Of a stretch of 64,000 nucleotides of DNA, positions 1 to 9,129 are shown piece after piece. The stretch's first letter is position 1. Each line of letters opens with the position of its first letter. The translations under genes were made by a program, and so were the position numbers. The DNA lies in the NCBI RefSeq assembly GCF_900182905.1, contig NZ_FXUF01000007.1, positions 124,001-188,000 of the forward strand, in the 5' to 3' direction. This stretch comes from Anoxynatronum buryatiense (lineage in GTDB: Bacteria; Bacillota; Clostridia; Peptostreptococcales; Tindalliaceae). Below the pieces are notes generated by a model. The model worked only from the letters and a program-made list of their open reading frames with translations, was not told where the DNA came from and ran no database searches.

Positions 1-130
1 GGCAGCCATATCACAAGAGGCATGGCTGCATTACGTGTTTCACCGGTGCCAGACACCGGGCACATCACCAGTGAGAACAACCGGGCAAAGAAGCACAGGA
101 CATTTGTATCAACCGGGAGGGGATAGCGGC

Positions 131-2152
131 ATGTCCAAGCGTCATCGTCCAGGAAAGAAACAAAAGGGTGACTGGATTCAAGATTCACCAAATCAAGAAA
201 TGAAAGCCGTACAGGAACATGTGCAGGAAACTGAGGCACAGGAAGTCCTGCGGAATACCATACAAGAAGCTGCACAGGAAACCCTGCAGGCATCTGCACA
301 AGAAACCGTACAAAAAAGCGTACAGGAACCCGCAAAGAACAATGTGCGGCAGACCCAGGCTCAACAAAGGCTTGAGGCAGACGGGGCGGCACGCTTGCAG
401 GAACTTCGGAAAAAAAGAAAACCCATGGGGAAAGCGTCGGCCACTCCCATACAGGAAAAAGCAATACTGTATCTGGTCGGGCTGAAAGAGCTCGCGGCCA
501 TCACACTGAGAAAAGCGAAAGCCGGCACCCTGAAAAAGGCGGCTGACATGAAAGCTCAGGTCAAGCCTGCTTTTAAGCAGCTGTCATCAAAAATGGCATC
601 AAGCCTTCAGAGAATCATGCCGGGAGCAGCAACGCTGGAGACTTCAAAAACGCTTGAGATACCAGAAAATGGAGGCGCAACAGCCCTCCCTGAAACCCTT
701 GCAGCATCTGCTGAATCAATCGAATCAATTGATTCAGGCGAACATCAAACAGCCGCTCAGGTAAAAGAAGAGAACCCGTGGGTGGCAATGGCCGTCATGC
801 TTTTCCGAAAAAAACAGGTGAAACTGGCCGTGGCGGGAATCGCTGTGGCAGCCATCGCGTTTGTTGCCGGAAACAGCTATTACAACAGTTACCAGGAAAG
901 CCTGGTTGCCTACGAACTGACTTTGGATGGAAAATCTCTGGGGATTGTTCGGGAGGCTGATGAAGCCTTCGACGAAGCAGTGAAAACCCTGCAACGTGAA
1001 ATGCGCCAGTTGTATGGGATGGAAGCATACATACCCGACACCCGGGAATGGCTGGAAGTGAAAGCAACCGACGAGGAACTCACCTCGCAGACAGCGCTGA
1101 TTACCGCACTGAAAAATCAACTGGGCATCAAGGTGAAGGCCACGGCCCTCACCGTTGACGGAGAACCGCTGGTGATCCTCCCCAGCCGTCAGTTGGCTGA
1201 AAATCTGCTGGGTCAGGTTATGGAACCCTACCTGGACCCTGAAGTGGAGTACCTGGAAACCGGATTCTCTGAAAACATTGAACTGACAGAACTGGCAGCC
1301 GATCTATCAGATATTTGGGACATGGAGGAAGCACTGCAGTACCTCCAAACAGGCACCAATGAAATCAAAGTGCATGAAGTGCAGCCGGGCGAAAGCACCT
1401 GGCTGATTGCCAACCGAAATGAGATGACAGTGGAAGAAATAGAAGCCGCCAATCCGGGGCTGGTATCAGAACGACTGAGCATTGGTCAGGAGTTGAATCT
1501 AATTGTGCCGACGCCTTATCTGACGGTGCGCACCCGCGAATACGCAGAACTGGCAGAGGCCATTCCCTTTGAAACCGAAGAAGTGGAGTCAGACAGCCTT
1601 TATCAGGGAGACCGGCGCATTACCACCCAGGGGGAAGAAGGCTTTCATGAAATCAAAGCCTATCTTGTCCGGGAAAATGGCCGGGAAGCTGAGCGGGAAA
1701 TTTTGGAAGAAAACCGGATTTCCGAGCCCACCACACGGGTGGTGGCGGTGGGAACCCTGCCACGGCCAGCCACCATGGCCACTGGCACATTCATGAATCC
1801 CACCCGGGGACGCCTCACCTCTCCCTTTGGCATGCGGGGCGGTTCGCGGCATACCGGGATAGACATTGCCAATTCCCGGGGAACAGCGGTGAAAGCCGCC
1901 GATGCCGGTAAAGTTTCTTTTGCTGGAACCAGAGGCGCCTATGGGCAGCTGGTGATCATTGACCATGAAAATGGCTACCAGACCTACTACGCCCATCTGA
2001 ACACCATGTCTGTTTCAGCAGGCACACGGGTTCATAAAGACCAGCTTATTGGCACCATCGGCACTACCGGCCGCAGCACTGGGCCGCATCTTCACTTTGA
2101 AGTGCGTAAAAACGGCACTCCCGTGAATCCTCTGGGATTTGTCAACTACTAA
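131..2152 (+). CDS. Membrane-anchored LysM-G5-M23 peptidoglycan endopeptidase
   Basis: 673-residue protein predicted to cut peptidoglycan cross-bridges outside the membrane. The start at 131 is chosen over an in-frame ATG at 35 because GGGAGGGG lies just upstream. The N-terminus is a long Gln/Glu/Lys-rich cytoplasmic stretch with short VQE/AQE repeats (residues ~20-80), followed by one transmembrane helix near residue 240. Further on come a LysM domain (VQPGESTWLIANRN, then IGQELNLIVP), a G5-like domain, and a C-terminal M23/LytM domain. The M23 zinc ligands are visible in HTGID and HLHFEV, so the enzyme should be active. The gene lies next to the walRK operon, whose regulon in Firmicutes commonly includes such hydrolases; I see no WalR box in the 130 bases available upstream. 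Family call is firm, cleavage specificity unknown. Confidence 0.9.
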   Translation: MSKRHRPGKKQKGDWIQDSPNQEMKAVQEHVQETEAQEVLRNTIQEAAQETLQASAQETVQKSVQEPAKNNVRQTQAQQRLEADGAARLQELRKKRKPMGKASATPIQEKAILYLVGLKELAAITLRKAKAGTLKKAADMKAQVKPAFKQLSSKMASSLQRIMPGAATLETSKTLEIPENGGATALPETLAASAESIESIDSGEHQTAAQVKEENPWVAMAVMLFRKKQVKLAVAGIAVAAIAFVAGNSYYNSYQESLVAYELTLDGKSLGIVREADEAFDEAVKTLQREMRQLYGMEAYIPDTREWLEVKATDEELTSQTALITALKNQLGIKVKATALTVDGEPLVILPSRQLAENLLGQVMEPYLDPEVEYLETGFSENIELTELAADLSDIWDMEEALQYLQTGTNEIKVHEVQPGESTWLIANRNEMTVEEIEAANPGLVSERLSIGQELNLIVPTPYLTVRTREYAELAEAIPFETEEVESDSLYQGDRRITTQGEEGFHEIKAYLVRENGREAEREILEENRISEPTTRVVAVGTLPRPATMATGTFMNPTRGRLTSPFGMRGGSRHTGIDIANSRGTAVKAADAGKVSFAGTRGAYGQLVIIDHENGYQTYYAHLNTMSVSAGTRVHKDQLIGTIGTTGRSTGPHLHFEVRKNGTPVNPLGFVNY

Positions 2153-2244
2153 ATCGATCAGATCAGCCAACCCAGGCAATACCCATCAATCGAAGAATGG
2201 CACATGCAAAGCATGACACACCCATCGATAAAATATTCAAACAC

Positions 2245-2506
2245 AAAAAACCCCGGCCACAACCGGGGTTTGAGATTGAAGACAAAGGGCTTTGGCCAGG
2301 CCAGCTGATTCCAATCTTGTGTGTTTTTAGTCGAAAGTCTCGAAAACAGCGCCTGAACTCGCTGCGCTCAAACAGCAGACACTGGCGGTTTTCTCCCCTT
2401 TTCGAAAAAACACTGACAAGATTTCCAAGGCTGTCCTTTACCAGATCCCTTGTCTTCATCTTATTTTGTCTACAGTCTGAAACCCCGGCCACAGCCGGGG
2501 TTTTTT
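2245..2506 (-). repeat. Fold-back repeat A, copy 1, flanked by duplicated terminator hairpins
   Basis: A ~208-bp core (2272-2479) that is itself a long imperfect palindrome. Its ends read GATTGAAGACAAAGGG and CCCTTGTCTTCATC, and internal arms such as AATCTTGTGTGTTTTT pair with a near match on the other side. The same core recurs in inverse orientation at 27.9 kb and 44.2 kb. It sits between two near-identical hairpins, CCCCGGCCACAACCGGGG (2251-2268) and CCCCGGCCACAGCCGGGG (2483-2500). Short reading frames crossing it are not credible genes. Confidence 0.85.
2481..2506 (+). terminator. Intrinsic terminator after the M23 peptidase gene
   Basis: Six-base-pair GC stem CCCCGG/CCGGGG with a six-base loop, then six T. 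The left twin hairpin at 2251-2268 has its T-run on the minus strand, so the pair can stop transcription from both sides. Confidence 0.75.
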
Positions 2507-2507
2507 G

Positions 2508-2636
2508 GTATAGGAAACAGCATGCGCAAAATAGCTGTGGATAAAGTGGTTTCTAGGCGTTGATGTGGGCTTTCCTTTTCTATTCACTATTCCCTATCAC
2601 CTATCCACTGAAAACCCGCCGCAGGCGGTTTTGTTC
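2508..2636 (+). repeat. Dispersed repeat B, copy 1, with a DnaA-box-like site
   Basis: Shares ATGCGCAAAA, then AGCTGTGGATAA, and about 40 bases later a run of TATTCACTATTCCCTATCAC type ending in a small CCGCC/GGCGG hairpin, with the copy at 13186-13312. TGTGGATAA is the reverse complement of the DnaA box TTATCCACA. The rest of the 2153-2866 gap shows no gene. Confidence 0.6.
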
Positions 2637-2799
2637 TGTATGCCCGGAAAACGCCGGGAGCAGACACTGGTGAAATGGTGAAGCAGCAGTTCAAAAAGAT
2701 GGTGGAAGGGCTATCGGCAAAACAATGCGCCAGGCAGCCATCAGAAGGCGGTGGGTTGAGAAAGCGGCCGGCCTACTTTTTTTTATGACTGATTTCTGG

Positions 2800-2805
2800 T
2801 ATGAT
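2800..2805 (+). promoter_or_regulatory. Putative -10 (TATGAT) of the walRK operon
   Basis: TATGAT lies about 62 bases before the walR start. A -35 is not clear, so this is a weak assignment by position. Confidence 0.4.
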
Positions 2806-2866
2806 GCTCATAAGAACAAGGCACCGGCGGTAAATCACCCGCAGGGAGAAAAGGAAGGTGACGGTC

Positions 2867-3562
2867 ATGAAAACCCGCATTCTCATTGTGGAAGATGAAC
2901 GGAACATTGCCGATATCATTAAGTTTAATCTTGAAAAAGAAGGCTATCAGACTGAAATCGCCGGCGACGGCGAAGACGCCCTGGTGAAAGTGCGCACCTT
3001 TCAGCCCGACCTGATGCTGTTGGATCTCATGATTCCCAAAATGGATGGTTTCCAGGTGTGCCGCAAAGTGAGAGAACATCACAACTTTCCCATACTCATG
3101 CTTACTGCCAAAGAAGAAGAAGTGGACAAGGTGCTGGGGCTTGAAATGGGAGCCGATGATTACATCACCAAACCCTTTGGTATGCGGGAACTCCTGGCGC
3201 GCATCAAGGCCAACCTGCGGCGGGTGGGACCGGCGGAGGGAGATTCTCAGGAAAAAGTGGTGGCAGGTCCCCTCAGCATAGACTTGGGCAAATATGAAGT
3301 AAAAAAAGAAGAAACGGTCATTGAACTGACCATCCGTGAATTTGAGCTCCTTCGCTTTCTGGCACTGCAGCCGGAACAAGTCTTTACCCGGGAACAGTTG
3401 TTAAAGGAAGTCTGGGGGTACGAATACTACGGAGATATTCGCACAGTGGACGTGACAGTACGCCGGTTGCGGGAAAAGGTGGAAGACAACGCCAGCACCC
3501 CTCGGTATATTATGACCAAGCGGGGTGTGGGGTACTATTTCAGGAGGACCCAGCATGTTTAA
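2867..3562 (+). CDS. walR: WalR-type OmpR/PhoB response regulator
   Basis: 231-residue DNA-binding response regulator, the partner of the histidine kinase encoded next. The receiver domain (~1-120) has the acidic pair in VEDE, the phospho-acceptor Asp in LMLLDLMIPKMDG, and the conserved Lys in DDYITKPFG. The C-terminal winged helix (~130-230) carries the typical TIREFELLRFL and RTVDVTVRRLREK segments. ATG 2867 was chosen over GTG 2858 because it gives the standard MxxRILIVEDE start at proper distance from AAGGAAGG. The following kinase, YycH, YycI, MBL and HtrA genes identify it as the WalR orthologue, which governs cell-wall turnover. It overlaps walK by 8 bases. Confidence 0.93.
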   Translation: MKTRILIVEDERNIADIIKFNLEKEGYQTEIAGDGEDALVKVRTFQPDLMLLDLMIPKMDGFQVCRKVREHHNFPILMLTAKEEEVDKVLGLEMGADDYITKPFGMRELLARIKANLRRVGPAEGDSQEKVVAGPLSIDLGKYEVKKEETVIELTIREFELLRFLALQPEQVFTREQLLKEVWGYEYYGDIRTVDVTVRRLREKVEDNASTPRYIMTKRGVGYYFRRTQHV

Positions 3563-5378
3563 AAGTATCCGCATTAAGATCATCACCATCTACTTTCTGC
3601 TGATTTTCATGGCGATGGTCATTGTGGGCCTGTTTATGATTCGTCAGTTTGAAAACTACCATCTGGGGGTGGAACGGAATAACATCGTTTCCATTTCCGG
3701 CAGCGTGGCCACCACCCTGCAAAGCATTGACTGGCAAAACCAACCCCAGGAAACCCAGGAGAACCTGAACCTGTATGAACGGGTGGGGATGGAAATCTAT
3801 GTGATTGAAAGAGGCAGCCGGTTCACCATCGCAGCCAGCACCAACCTGACCTATCTCAATGAAAACGCCACCCACATTCTGGAACCAGACCTGATTCTGG
3901 GAGCCCTCAACGGCCATGATATGGAAAAAGACGTGCTGGCAGGCACCCAGGGCATCAGCTCAAAAAACATGGCGTTTCCCCTTTACGATGAAGACAACCG
4001 GATCAATGGTGTGGTCTACGTTCGCAAAGACCTGGGAGATATTTATCAAACCCTCGACCAGTCCAAATTCATCATGCTCAGGTCCACGCTGGTGGCCCTG
4101 GGCATTACCATCCTGCTGGGCTACTTTATAGCCTCCAGCATTACCGGCCCCATACGCGACGTGACAGTGAAAGCCTCCAAAATGGCCCGGGGCGATTTCG
4201 ACCAGGTGGTGGAAGTGAAGTCCAGCGATGAAATTGGTCAGTTGGCCAGCATGTTCAACTACCTCACCGCCCGGCTTAAAACCTTGCTGCAGGAAGTATC
4301 CAGCGAAAAGCAGAAGCTGGATACCATCCTCACCGACATGGCCGACGGTGTCATCGCCACCACCATTGAAGGCACGCTCATTCACATAAATTCCCGGGCG
4401 CTGGCCATGCTTTCCCTTACCCGGGAAGAAGCAGAAAACAAAACCTTCGATCAGCTGTTCCAGCCCATTAATCAGCCCCTGTCGCTGAAAGTGCTGCAGG
4501 AAGAACACCGGGATTTCAGCGGGGTTGAGGTGTTGGATATGCCCGACGGCACCAAGCTGCGGGCCAGCTATGCACCCTACCGCAGTGAGGCCGGCGAAGC
4601 AGAAGGGATGGTACTGCTGCTGCAGGACATCACTGAGCACGAAAAACTGGAAAAAATGCGCAAGGAGTTTGTGGCCAATGTGTCCCACGAGCTGAAAACA
4701 CCCCTCACCACCATAAAAAGCTATACTGAAACCATGCTGGAGGGCAGCATCGATGACCCGGCCATGGAACAGCGTTTTCTAAAAGTCATCAATGATGAAG
4801 CCGACCGGATGACCCGCCTTGTCAGAGAACTGCTTCAGCTTTCCAACCTGGATTACCAACAAATGAAATGGGAGCCCCAGCCTGTGAATCTTCGGGCCCT
4901 TATGGAAAAAGTGCTTCGCAACCTGGACCAGCCCCTTCAGCAAAAGCAGCACCAGGTAACCTATGATCCGCCGGAGCAACCACTGATTACCTTTGGTGAT
5001 CAGGATGCCATCGAACAGGTGATTTTGAACCTTTTCAGCAATGCCATCAAGTACACCCCCGACGGAGGGAATCTGCACCTCTACCTGGAAAGGGAACAGG
5101 CCGCCATCTCCCTCACCATTCAGGACAATGGCATTGGAATTCCCAGTCAAGATCTCCCCCGGGTTTTTGAACGCTTTTATCGCGTTGATAAAGCCCGTTC
5201 ACGGGAAATGGGAGGCACCGGCCTGGGTCTTTCCATTGCCAGGCAGATTGTGGAAGCCCACGGTGGCAGTATTCATCTTTACAGCAGAGAGGGCAAAGGC
5301 ACCCGGGTGGTGATGCGCCTGCCCCTGTATTCCGGAGAAGAAACTTCTGAAAAAGAAGCGGTTGCTCAACCATCCTAA
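3555..5378 (+). CDS. walK: WalK-type sensor histidine kinase
   Basis: 607-residue membrane kinase that phosphorylates WalR. Order of parts: transmembrane helix 1 (~8-28), extracellular domain (~29-175), helix 2 (~176-198), HAMP (~200-250), PAS (~260-370), HisKA with the phospho-acceptor His in NVSHELKTPLT, and a HATPase_c domain with the N box (LFSNAIKYT), DNGIGIP and GTGLGLSIA motifs. The start ATG lies inside the end of walR (AGGAGG just upstream), implying translational coupling. All catalytic motifs are intact. The 460-base gap that follows contains a WalR box and -10, so the distal genes may also be transcribed separately. Confidence 0.93.
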   Translation: MFKSIRIKIITIYFLLIFMAMVIVGLFMIRQFENYHLGVERNNIVSISGSVATTLQSIDWQNQPQETQENLNLYERVGMEIYVIERGSRFTIAASTNLTYLNENATHILEPDLILGALNGHDMEKDVLAGTQGISSKNMAFPLYDEDNRINGVVYVRKDLGDIYQTLDQSKFIMLRSTLVALGITILLGYFIASSITGPIRDVTVKASKMARGDFDQVVEVKSSDEIGQLASMFNYLTARLKTLLQEVSSEKQKLDTILTDMADGVIATTIEGTLIHINSRALAMLSLTREEAENKTFDQLFQPINQPLSLKVLQEEHRDFSGVEVLDMPDGTKLRASYAPYRSEAGEAEGMVLLLQDITEHEKLEKMRKEFVANVSHELKTPLTTIKSYTETMLEGSIDDPAMEQRFLKVINDEADRMTRLVRELLQLSNLDYQQMKWEPQPVNLRALMEKVLRNLDQPLQQKQHQVTYDPPEQPLITFGDQDAIEQVILNLFSNAIKYTPDGGNLHLYLEREQAAISLTIQDNGIGIPSQDLPRVFERFYRVDKARSREMGGTGLGLSIARQIVEAHGGSIHLYSREGKGTRVVMRLPLYSGEETSEKEAVAQPS

Positions 5379-5632
5379 ACATCTCTGAGGACATCATGAG
5401 GGCCTTGACAGAGTCTCTTTGCAGGTCGCCTCATTCGTATTTGTATCTTCATTTGCACCTTCATCAGCACCTTCAACAAGTGCCATCACAAGCATCGTTA
5501 ACATGTGAAAATCATCGGGATCATCATCAATGTCTCTGCCATTCATGTCACCATCAACATAGGGCCGAAGCAAAGGCCAACACAGACAAAAGCCCTTTCG
5601 TTACAATGTCATGGGGTGTCACGCTATTTTAA

Positions 5633-5761
5633 CGCGGCTGTAATCTGTTTGTAACATCGATCCGCTATAATGAAATTGTTGATACTGAAAAAGCGTTGAA
5701 AGAATATACACTGGATTCGGTGGATGATTTCGATGAGTCGTTCAGCAAGATGATTTTCTGA
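5633..5761 (+). pseudogene. Possible coding remnant between walK and the downstream wal genes
   Basis: An open frame of 42 codons without a credible start ends at TGA 5759-5761; its last part reads LKEYTLDSVDDFDESFSKMI. The composition is protein-like, but the WalR box and -10 lie on top of its first third, so it cannot be a normal gene in this form. No homologue recognised. The remainder of 5379-5632 shows only C/A-rich low-complexity sequence. Confidence 0.25.
5639..5671 (+). promoter_or_regulatory. WalR box and -10 of an internal wal-operon promoter
   Basis: TGTAATCTGTTTGTAAC at 5639-5655 matches the published WalR consensus TGTWAH-N5-TGTWAH exactly. A perfect TATAAT follows at 5666-5671, placing the box over the -35 region, the position expected for direct control by WalR. 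It would drive the secreted-protein/yycH/yycI/murA/walJ/htrA genes. Inference from motif and spacing only. Confidence 0.65.
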
Positions 5762-5838
5762 TCGGCGGCAGTGACCTGCTGGACGGCCAATAGATGGATG
5801 CTTGTGGTGATGTGTGAAACTGATGGAGGATGAAACCC

Positions 5839-6384
5839 ATGAAAAAATGGATCATAACTGGTTTACTGGTACTCTTGATGCTGAGTGTACAGGTGGGTCC
5901 GGTATTTGCAAATACAGATGAACAGGAAGCCGCAGCCGCGGGTTTCGAAGTGTTGGTGCCCCAAAAAGACCGGGTGACCAGTCGTGAAGTTGTCATGCTT
6001 TCATTCAGTGCTCCCCAGGGAAGCACCGTCACCGTTGAAGTGTTTCACAACACCAGTCTGACAGATGAAGATAACTTCGCTGCCCTTTATGAGCCCATGA
6101 TTTTTGAAATTGGAGCCCTTGAACGTGGGTGGGTGGAACTGCAGCTGAAAAAGGGTATGAACCGCATTTTCCTCACCACCTACCTGAACGGATTGCCCGA
6201 AACACCTGTCGGTGCACTGGAATCTGAAGCCGATGAAGACCGACTGGTGATCGAACGTCGCATCACCGTGAAAGACCTGGAAGAAGTGCGGGAAGAACTG
6301 ACCCGTAACGTAAGGGAAACCACCGCCACCGATCTGATTCGGCGGTTGACCAATACCACTGAGATTCCGCAGCCAACGGAGTGA
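5839..6384 (+). CDS. Small secreted protein of unknown function in the wal operon
   Basis: 181-residue protein with a classic signal peptide (MKKWIITGLLVLLMLSVQVG, likely cleaved after VFA-N) and no further membrane segment, so exported. ATG 5839 is preferred to 5830 because GGAGG at 5824-5828 is too close to the latter. The exported part has a beta-rich central stretch (VTVEVFHNTSL, LQLKKGMNRIFLTTYLNG) that could be an Ig-like or similar sandwich fold, and a charged helical tail. I do not recognise the family. Position between walK and yycH suggests a role in sensing or tuning cell-wall signalling. Confidence 0.7.
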   Translation: MKKWIITGLLVLLMLSVQVGPVFANTDEQEAAAAGFEVLVPQKDRVTSREVVMLSFSAPQGSTVTVEVFHNTSLTDEDNFAALYEPMIFEIGALERGWVELQLKKGMNRIFLTTYLNGLPETPVGALESEADEDRLVIERRITVKDLEEVREELTRNVRETTATDLIRRLTNTTEIPQPTE

Positions 6385-6391
6385 GACTCCC

Positions 6392-8059
6392 ATGATGCAT
6401 AAGGAAAAATTGAAAAGCCTGCTGCTGACATTTCTTGTCGTCACCAGCGTGGTGCTTACCCAGCGTGTCTGGTTCCACTCGCCTCTGCAGCTTATCACTT
6501 CGGAGGCTTCTTATTTGGAAGAAGCTGAAATCCTTGAACAGGAAAGGGCCAGAATCATTCGGCCCGTCAGCATTGTTGCCGGCTTCGGCGGCGGTGTGGA
6601 AAACAGCCACTACAGTCTCATCAAACCCCAAGACCTGGACAGGTTCTGGCAGGAGCTTCAAGTGATCCTGAAAGATCACTTTATTTCCGAGCCCACCGTC
6701 CAGGTTGTTTCGTATGAAGATTATCAGCAGGTAAAGGGCAGCCGCAGCATTGAACTTCACTTTGCAGAAGGGTTTCCGGCAGCCCTGCTGGCCACCTTGT
6801 ATGATCAGCAGGAAAACCAGGTAACGGCTGTACTCAGCCAGATTTCCCGGGTGCTGATTCCCGGTCGCTATCAGGGAACACTGTACCTGGTGGATGAAGC
6901 CGGCACCACTTACGAATTTCGGATTACCCGACAGCAAATGACAGCAGCCATTGATCCGGGAGAACTGCTGGACAGCATTCCCGTGAACAGTTACGTCAAA
7001 TACTACCCGCTGTTTTCCTATGCGGGCAATGACGTGTTACTGCCCCTCACCCACCAGAGCAACCTGCCCCGCCTTTTCACCGAAAGCGAAGTGGATATCA
7101 GCAGCGATCAGCAAATGAACCTGTGGGCCGGCCGGTTTTTCAACGAAAACTTTGACTTTGTGAAAACCATTCAGGAAACCGGCGGCACCCGGATTTACAT
7201 GTACGGTTACGGGCAGCAGGAGGTACGCATCACCAACCGGGGACGGCTGGAATATACTGCCGAAACCGGGAATCAGTCGAGCACCAGCGTGGGCAAAGCA
7301 CTGGATACAGCCCTTCTCTTCATGGCCCGCCATGGCGGGCTGAATGCAGATCTGGTTTTGCAGGAAGTGAAGCTTCTGGAACACAACAACCAGAGAGGCT
7401 ATCGTTTCACCTTTAGTTACCGTCTGCGGGAGTTGCCGGTGGCCCTTTCACGGCAACAGCAACCGGTGGAAATTGATGTGTATGGCAACAGTGTGCGCAG
7501 TTACCGCACCTTTATCCGCCGCCCCATGAGCCTGCCGGAAGTACTGCCGGAGAGCGGCATTCTCTCCCCCCACCGTCTGGTGGAGGAAAACTTTAACCAA
7601 TTGCTGGCAGAGATGGCCGCTGACATTGACACCACCACCCCTCCCGGCAACGAAACAACACGTGATCCTGAAACTGCAGCAGACCCTGAAAGAGAAGGGC
7701 TGCCGCCGGCGATGGAACAGGAAGGCTCAACTGAATCAGTGAATCCAACCAATACGGCGCAACCGAATTTACAGGAACCATCTTCAGAGTCGCCTTCAGA
7801 AGCTATGCCAGCGCCATCATCAGACCCTGATTTCGATACATTGCCGGCATTATCTCCATCGGCATCCGGCCTCAGCGGCGATGAACTTCTGCAGGCCATT
7901 GAATCCATTGAACTCATCTACCTGGACAGGGAAGACACCCATCGGCGTCAGCTGATGGTCCCCGTCTGGCGTTTGATCATCAATAACCGGGTGTATGACT
8001 ACGATGCGCATGAGGGCGTTCGCATCAATACCTTTACCCTTTCGGGAAGGGAGTTGTAA
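6392..8059 (+). CDS. yycH: YycH-family WalK regulator
   Basis: 555-residue protein, one N-terminal membrane anchor (LLLTFLVVTSVVLTQRVWF) and a large extracellular part, as in YycH. In Bacillus YycH binds WalK with YycI and restrains the kinase; that role is inferred from family and position. The C-terminal third contains a Pro/Ser/Thr/Glu-rich linker (~410-495) before a final domain ending in VWRLIINNRVYDYDAHEG. Eight bases separate it from the preceding secreted-protein gene and two from yycI. Sequence identity to known YycH proteins appears low, so the name rests largely on synteny and topology. Confidence 0.75.
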   Translation: MMHKEKLKSLLLTFLVVTSVVLTQRVWFHSPLQLITSEASYLEEAEILEQERARIIRPVSIVAGFGGGVENSHYSLIKPQDLDRFWQELQVILKDHFISEPTVQVVSYEDYQQVKGSRSIELHFAEGFPAALLATLYDQQENQVTAVLSQISRVLIPGRYQGTLYLVDEAGTTYEFRITRQQMTAAIDPGELLDSIPVNSYVKYYPLFSYAGNDVLLPLTHQSNLPRLFTESEVDISSDQQMNLWAGRFFNENFDFVKTIQETGGTRIYMYGYGQQEVRITNRGRLEYTAETGNQSSTSVGKALDTALLFMARHGGLNADLVLQEVKLLEHNNQRGYRFTFSYRLRELPVALSRQQQPVEIDVYGNSVRSYRTFIRRPMSLPEVLPESGILSPHRLVEENFNQLLAEMAADIDTTTPPGNETTRDPETAADPEREGLPPAMEQEGSTESVNPTNTAQPNLQEPSSESPSEAMPAPSSDPDFDTLPALSPSASGLSGDELLQAIESIELIYLDREDTHRRQLMVPVWRLIINNRVYDYDAHEGVRINTFTLSGREL

Positions 8060-8061
8060 TC

Positions 8062-8937
8062 GTGGACTGGACCAAAGCCAAAACCATCCTTATCGTTGCC
8101 TTTTTGATCACCAATCTCTTGCTGGTGGCAGCATTGGTGACAGATCCCACCCGGCAGCAAGCCGCCGGAGTGACTGAGGCCTATCTGCAGCAAACACTGG
8201 CTTTTCTTGAGGATGAAAACGTGGTACTGGAAACACCATTGCCCCGGCAGACCCCCTCCCTGAGCGCCATCACCGTCACCTATCGCTTTTTTGAAAACAG
8301 CATGATCACCCGCCTGTTGGGAGACAACTGGGAACAAATTGCCCCCCATACCTACCAGGGCACAGGTGGACGGGTCACCATCACCAATGACAAACTTCTG
8401 GCCTGGCAGCCGGCAGAACCCCTGTCACCTCCCGCTGATCTGAGGGAAGAAACCCTGGAAACTGTCAGCCAGGCGCTGCTGGAGAACTACGATCTCTCCA
8501 CAGGAGGGCTCACCCTCAGCCAGATCTATCTGGGCATGGTGCCGGAATATGATGCAGAACCGTTGCACAAACTGGTTTATGAACAGACCTATCAGGGCCG
8601 GTTTGTGGGCGAAAGCTATGTGCATGTCTACATGAACCAGCGGGGCGTTGTGGCAGTGGAAGCCCTCCTGTTGGAAGATCCGGCTGCTTCAGATCAAACC
8701 GGCACTCCCCGGGTGATGATCAGCGCCCCTGAAGCATTGCTGCGCAAGCTGGATGAGATTGGCCGGGTACACCGGGGTGATGGCCCTGTGGTGGTCAGTC
8801 GTGTGGAAGCAGGCTATTACTTTGCCCTGACCCAGGATCCCTTTACCCAGTGGGAAAGCGTGGCCTCGGGAACAGCAGTGCCTGCCTGGAAAATCGTCTT
8901 AAAAAACGGCACCACCTTTTATCAGGAAGCCTTCTGA
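8062..8937 (+). CDS. yycI: YycI-family WalK regulator
   Basis: 291-residue single-pass protein starting with GTG (MDWTKAKTILIVAFLITNLLL). The WxxAKTILIVxFLxxNLxL signature at the N-terminus is typical of YycI. The remainder is extracytoplasmic and lacks enzymatic motifs. It probably forms a complex with YycH and WalK across the membrane. The start overlaps no gene but lies 2 bases from the yycH stop. A ~190-base gap before murA holds no obvious terminator. Confidence 0.82.
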   Translation: MDWTKAKTILIVAFLITNLLLVAALVTDPTRQQAAGVTEAYLQQTLAFLEDENVVLETPLPRQTPSLSAITVTYRFFENSMITRLLGDNWEQIAPHTYQGTGGRVTITNDKLLAWQPAEPLSPPADLREETLETVSQALLENYDLSTGGLTLSQIYLGMVPEYDAEPLHKLVYEQTYQGRFVGESYVHVYMNQRGVVAVEALLLEDPAASDQTGTPRVMISAPEALLRKLDEIGRVHRGDGPVVVSRVEAGYYFALTQDPFTQWESVASGTAVPAWKIVLKNGTTFYQEAF

Positions 8938-9129
8938 TACCCATGACACAACGAAAAACTTGACAAAACCACCCAAATAGCATAAAGTCTTCTTGAAAGT
9001 TTTTTTCGGCAGACAAGCACACAGGCATTTCATTCTCAGACATCGGTGCTTGTTTTTTTGTCAGGAAAACCGCAACAGACTACGAGTGGATAAGGGTGGT
9101 GAATCTCCGGCTTAACTGCCGGGTACCAT

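Noticed and set aside
2163-2544. Reading frames of 109 and 115 residues on both strands
   Set aside because: They are translations of repeat A and its hairpins and recur at each copy.
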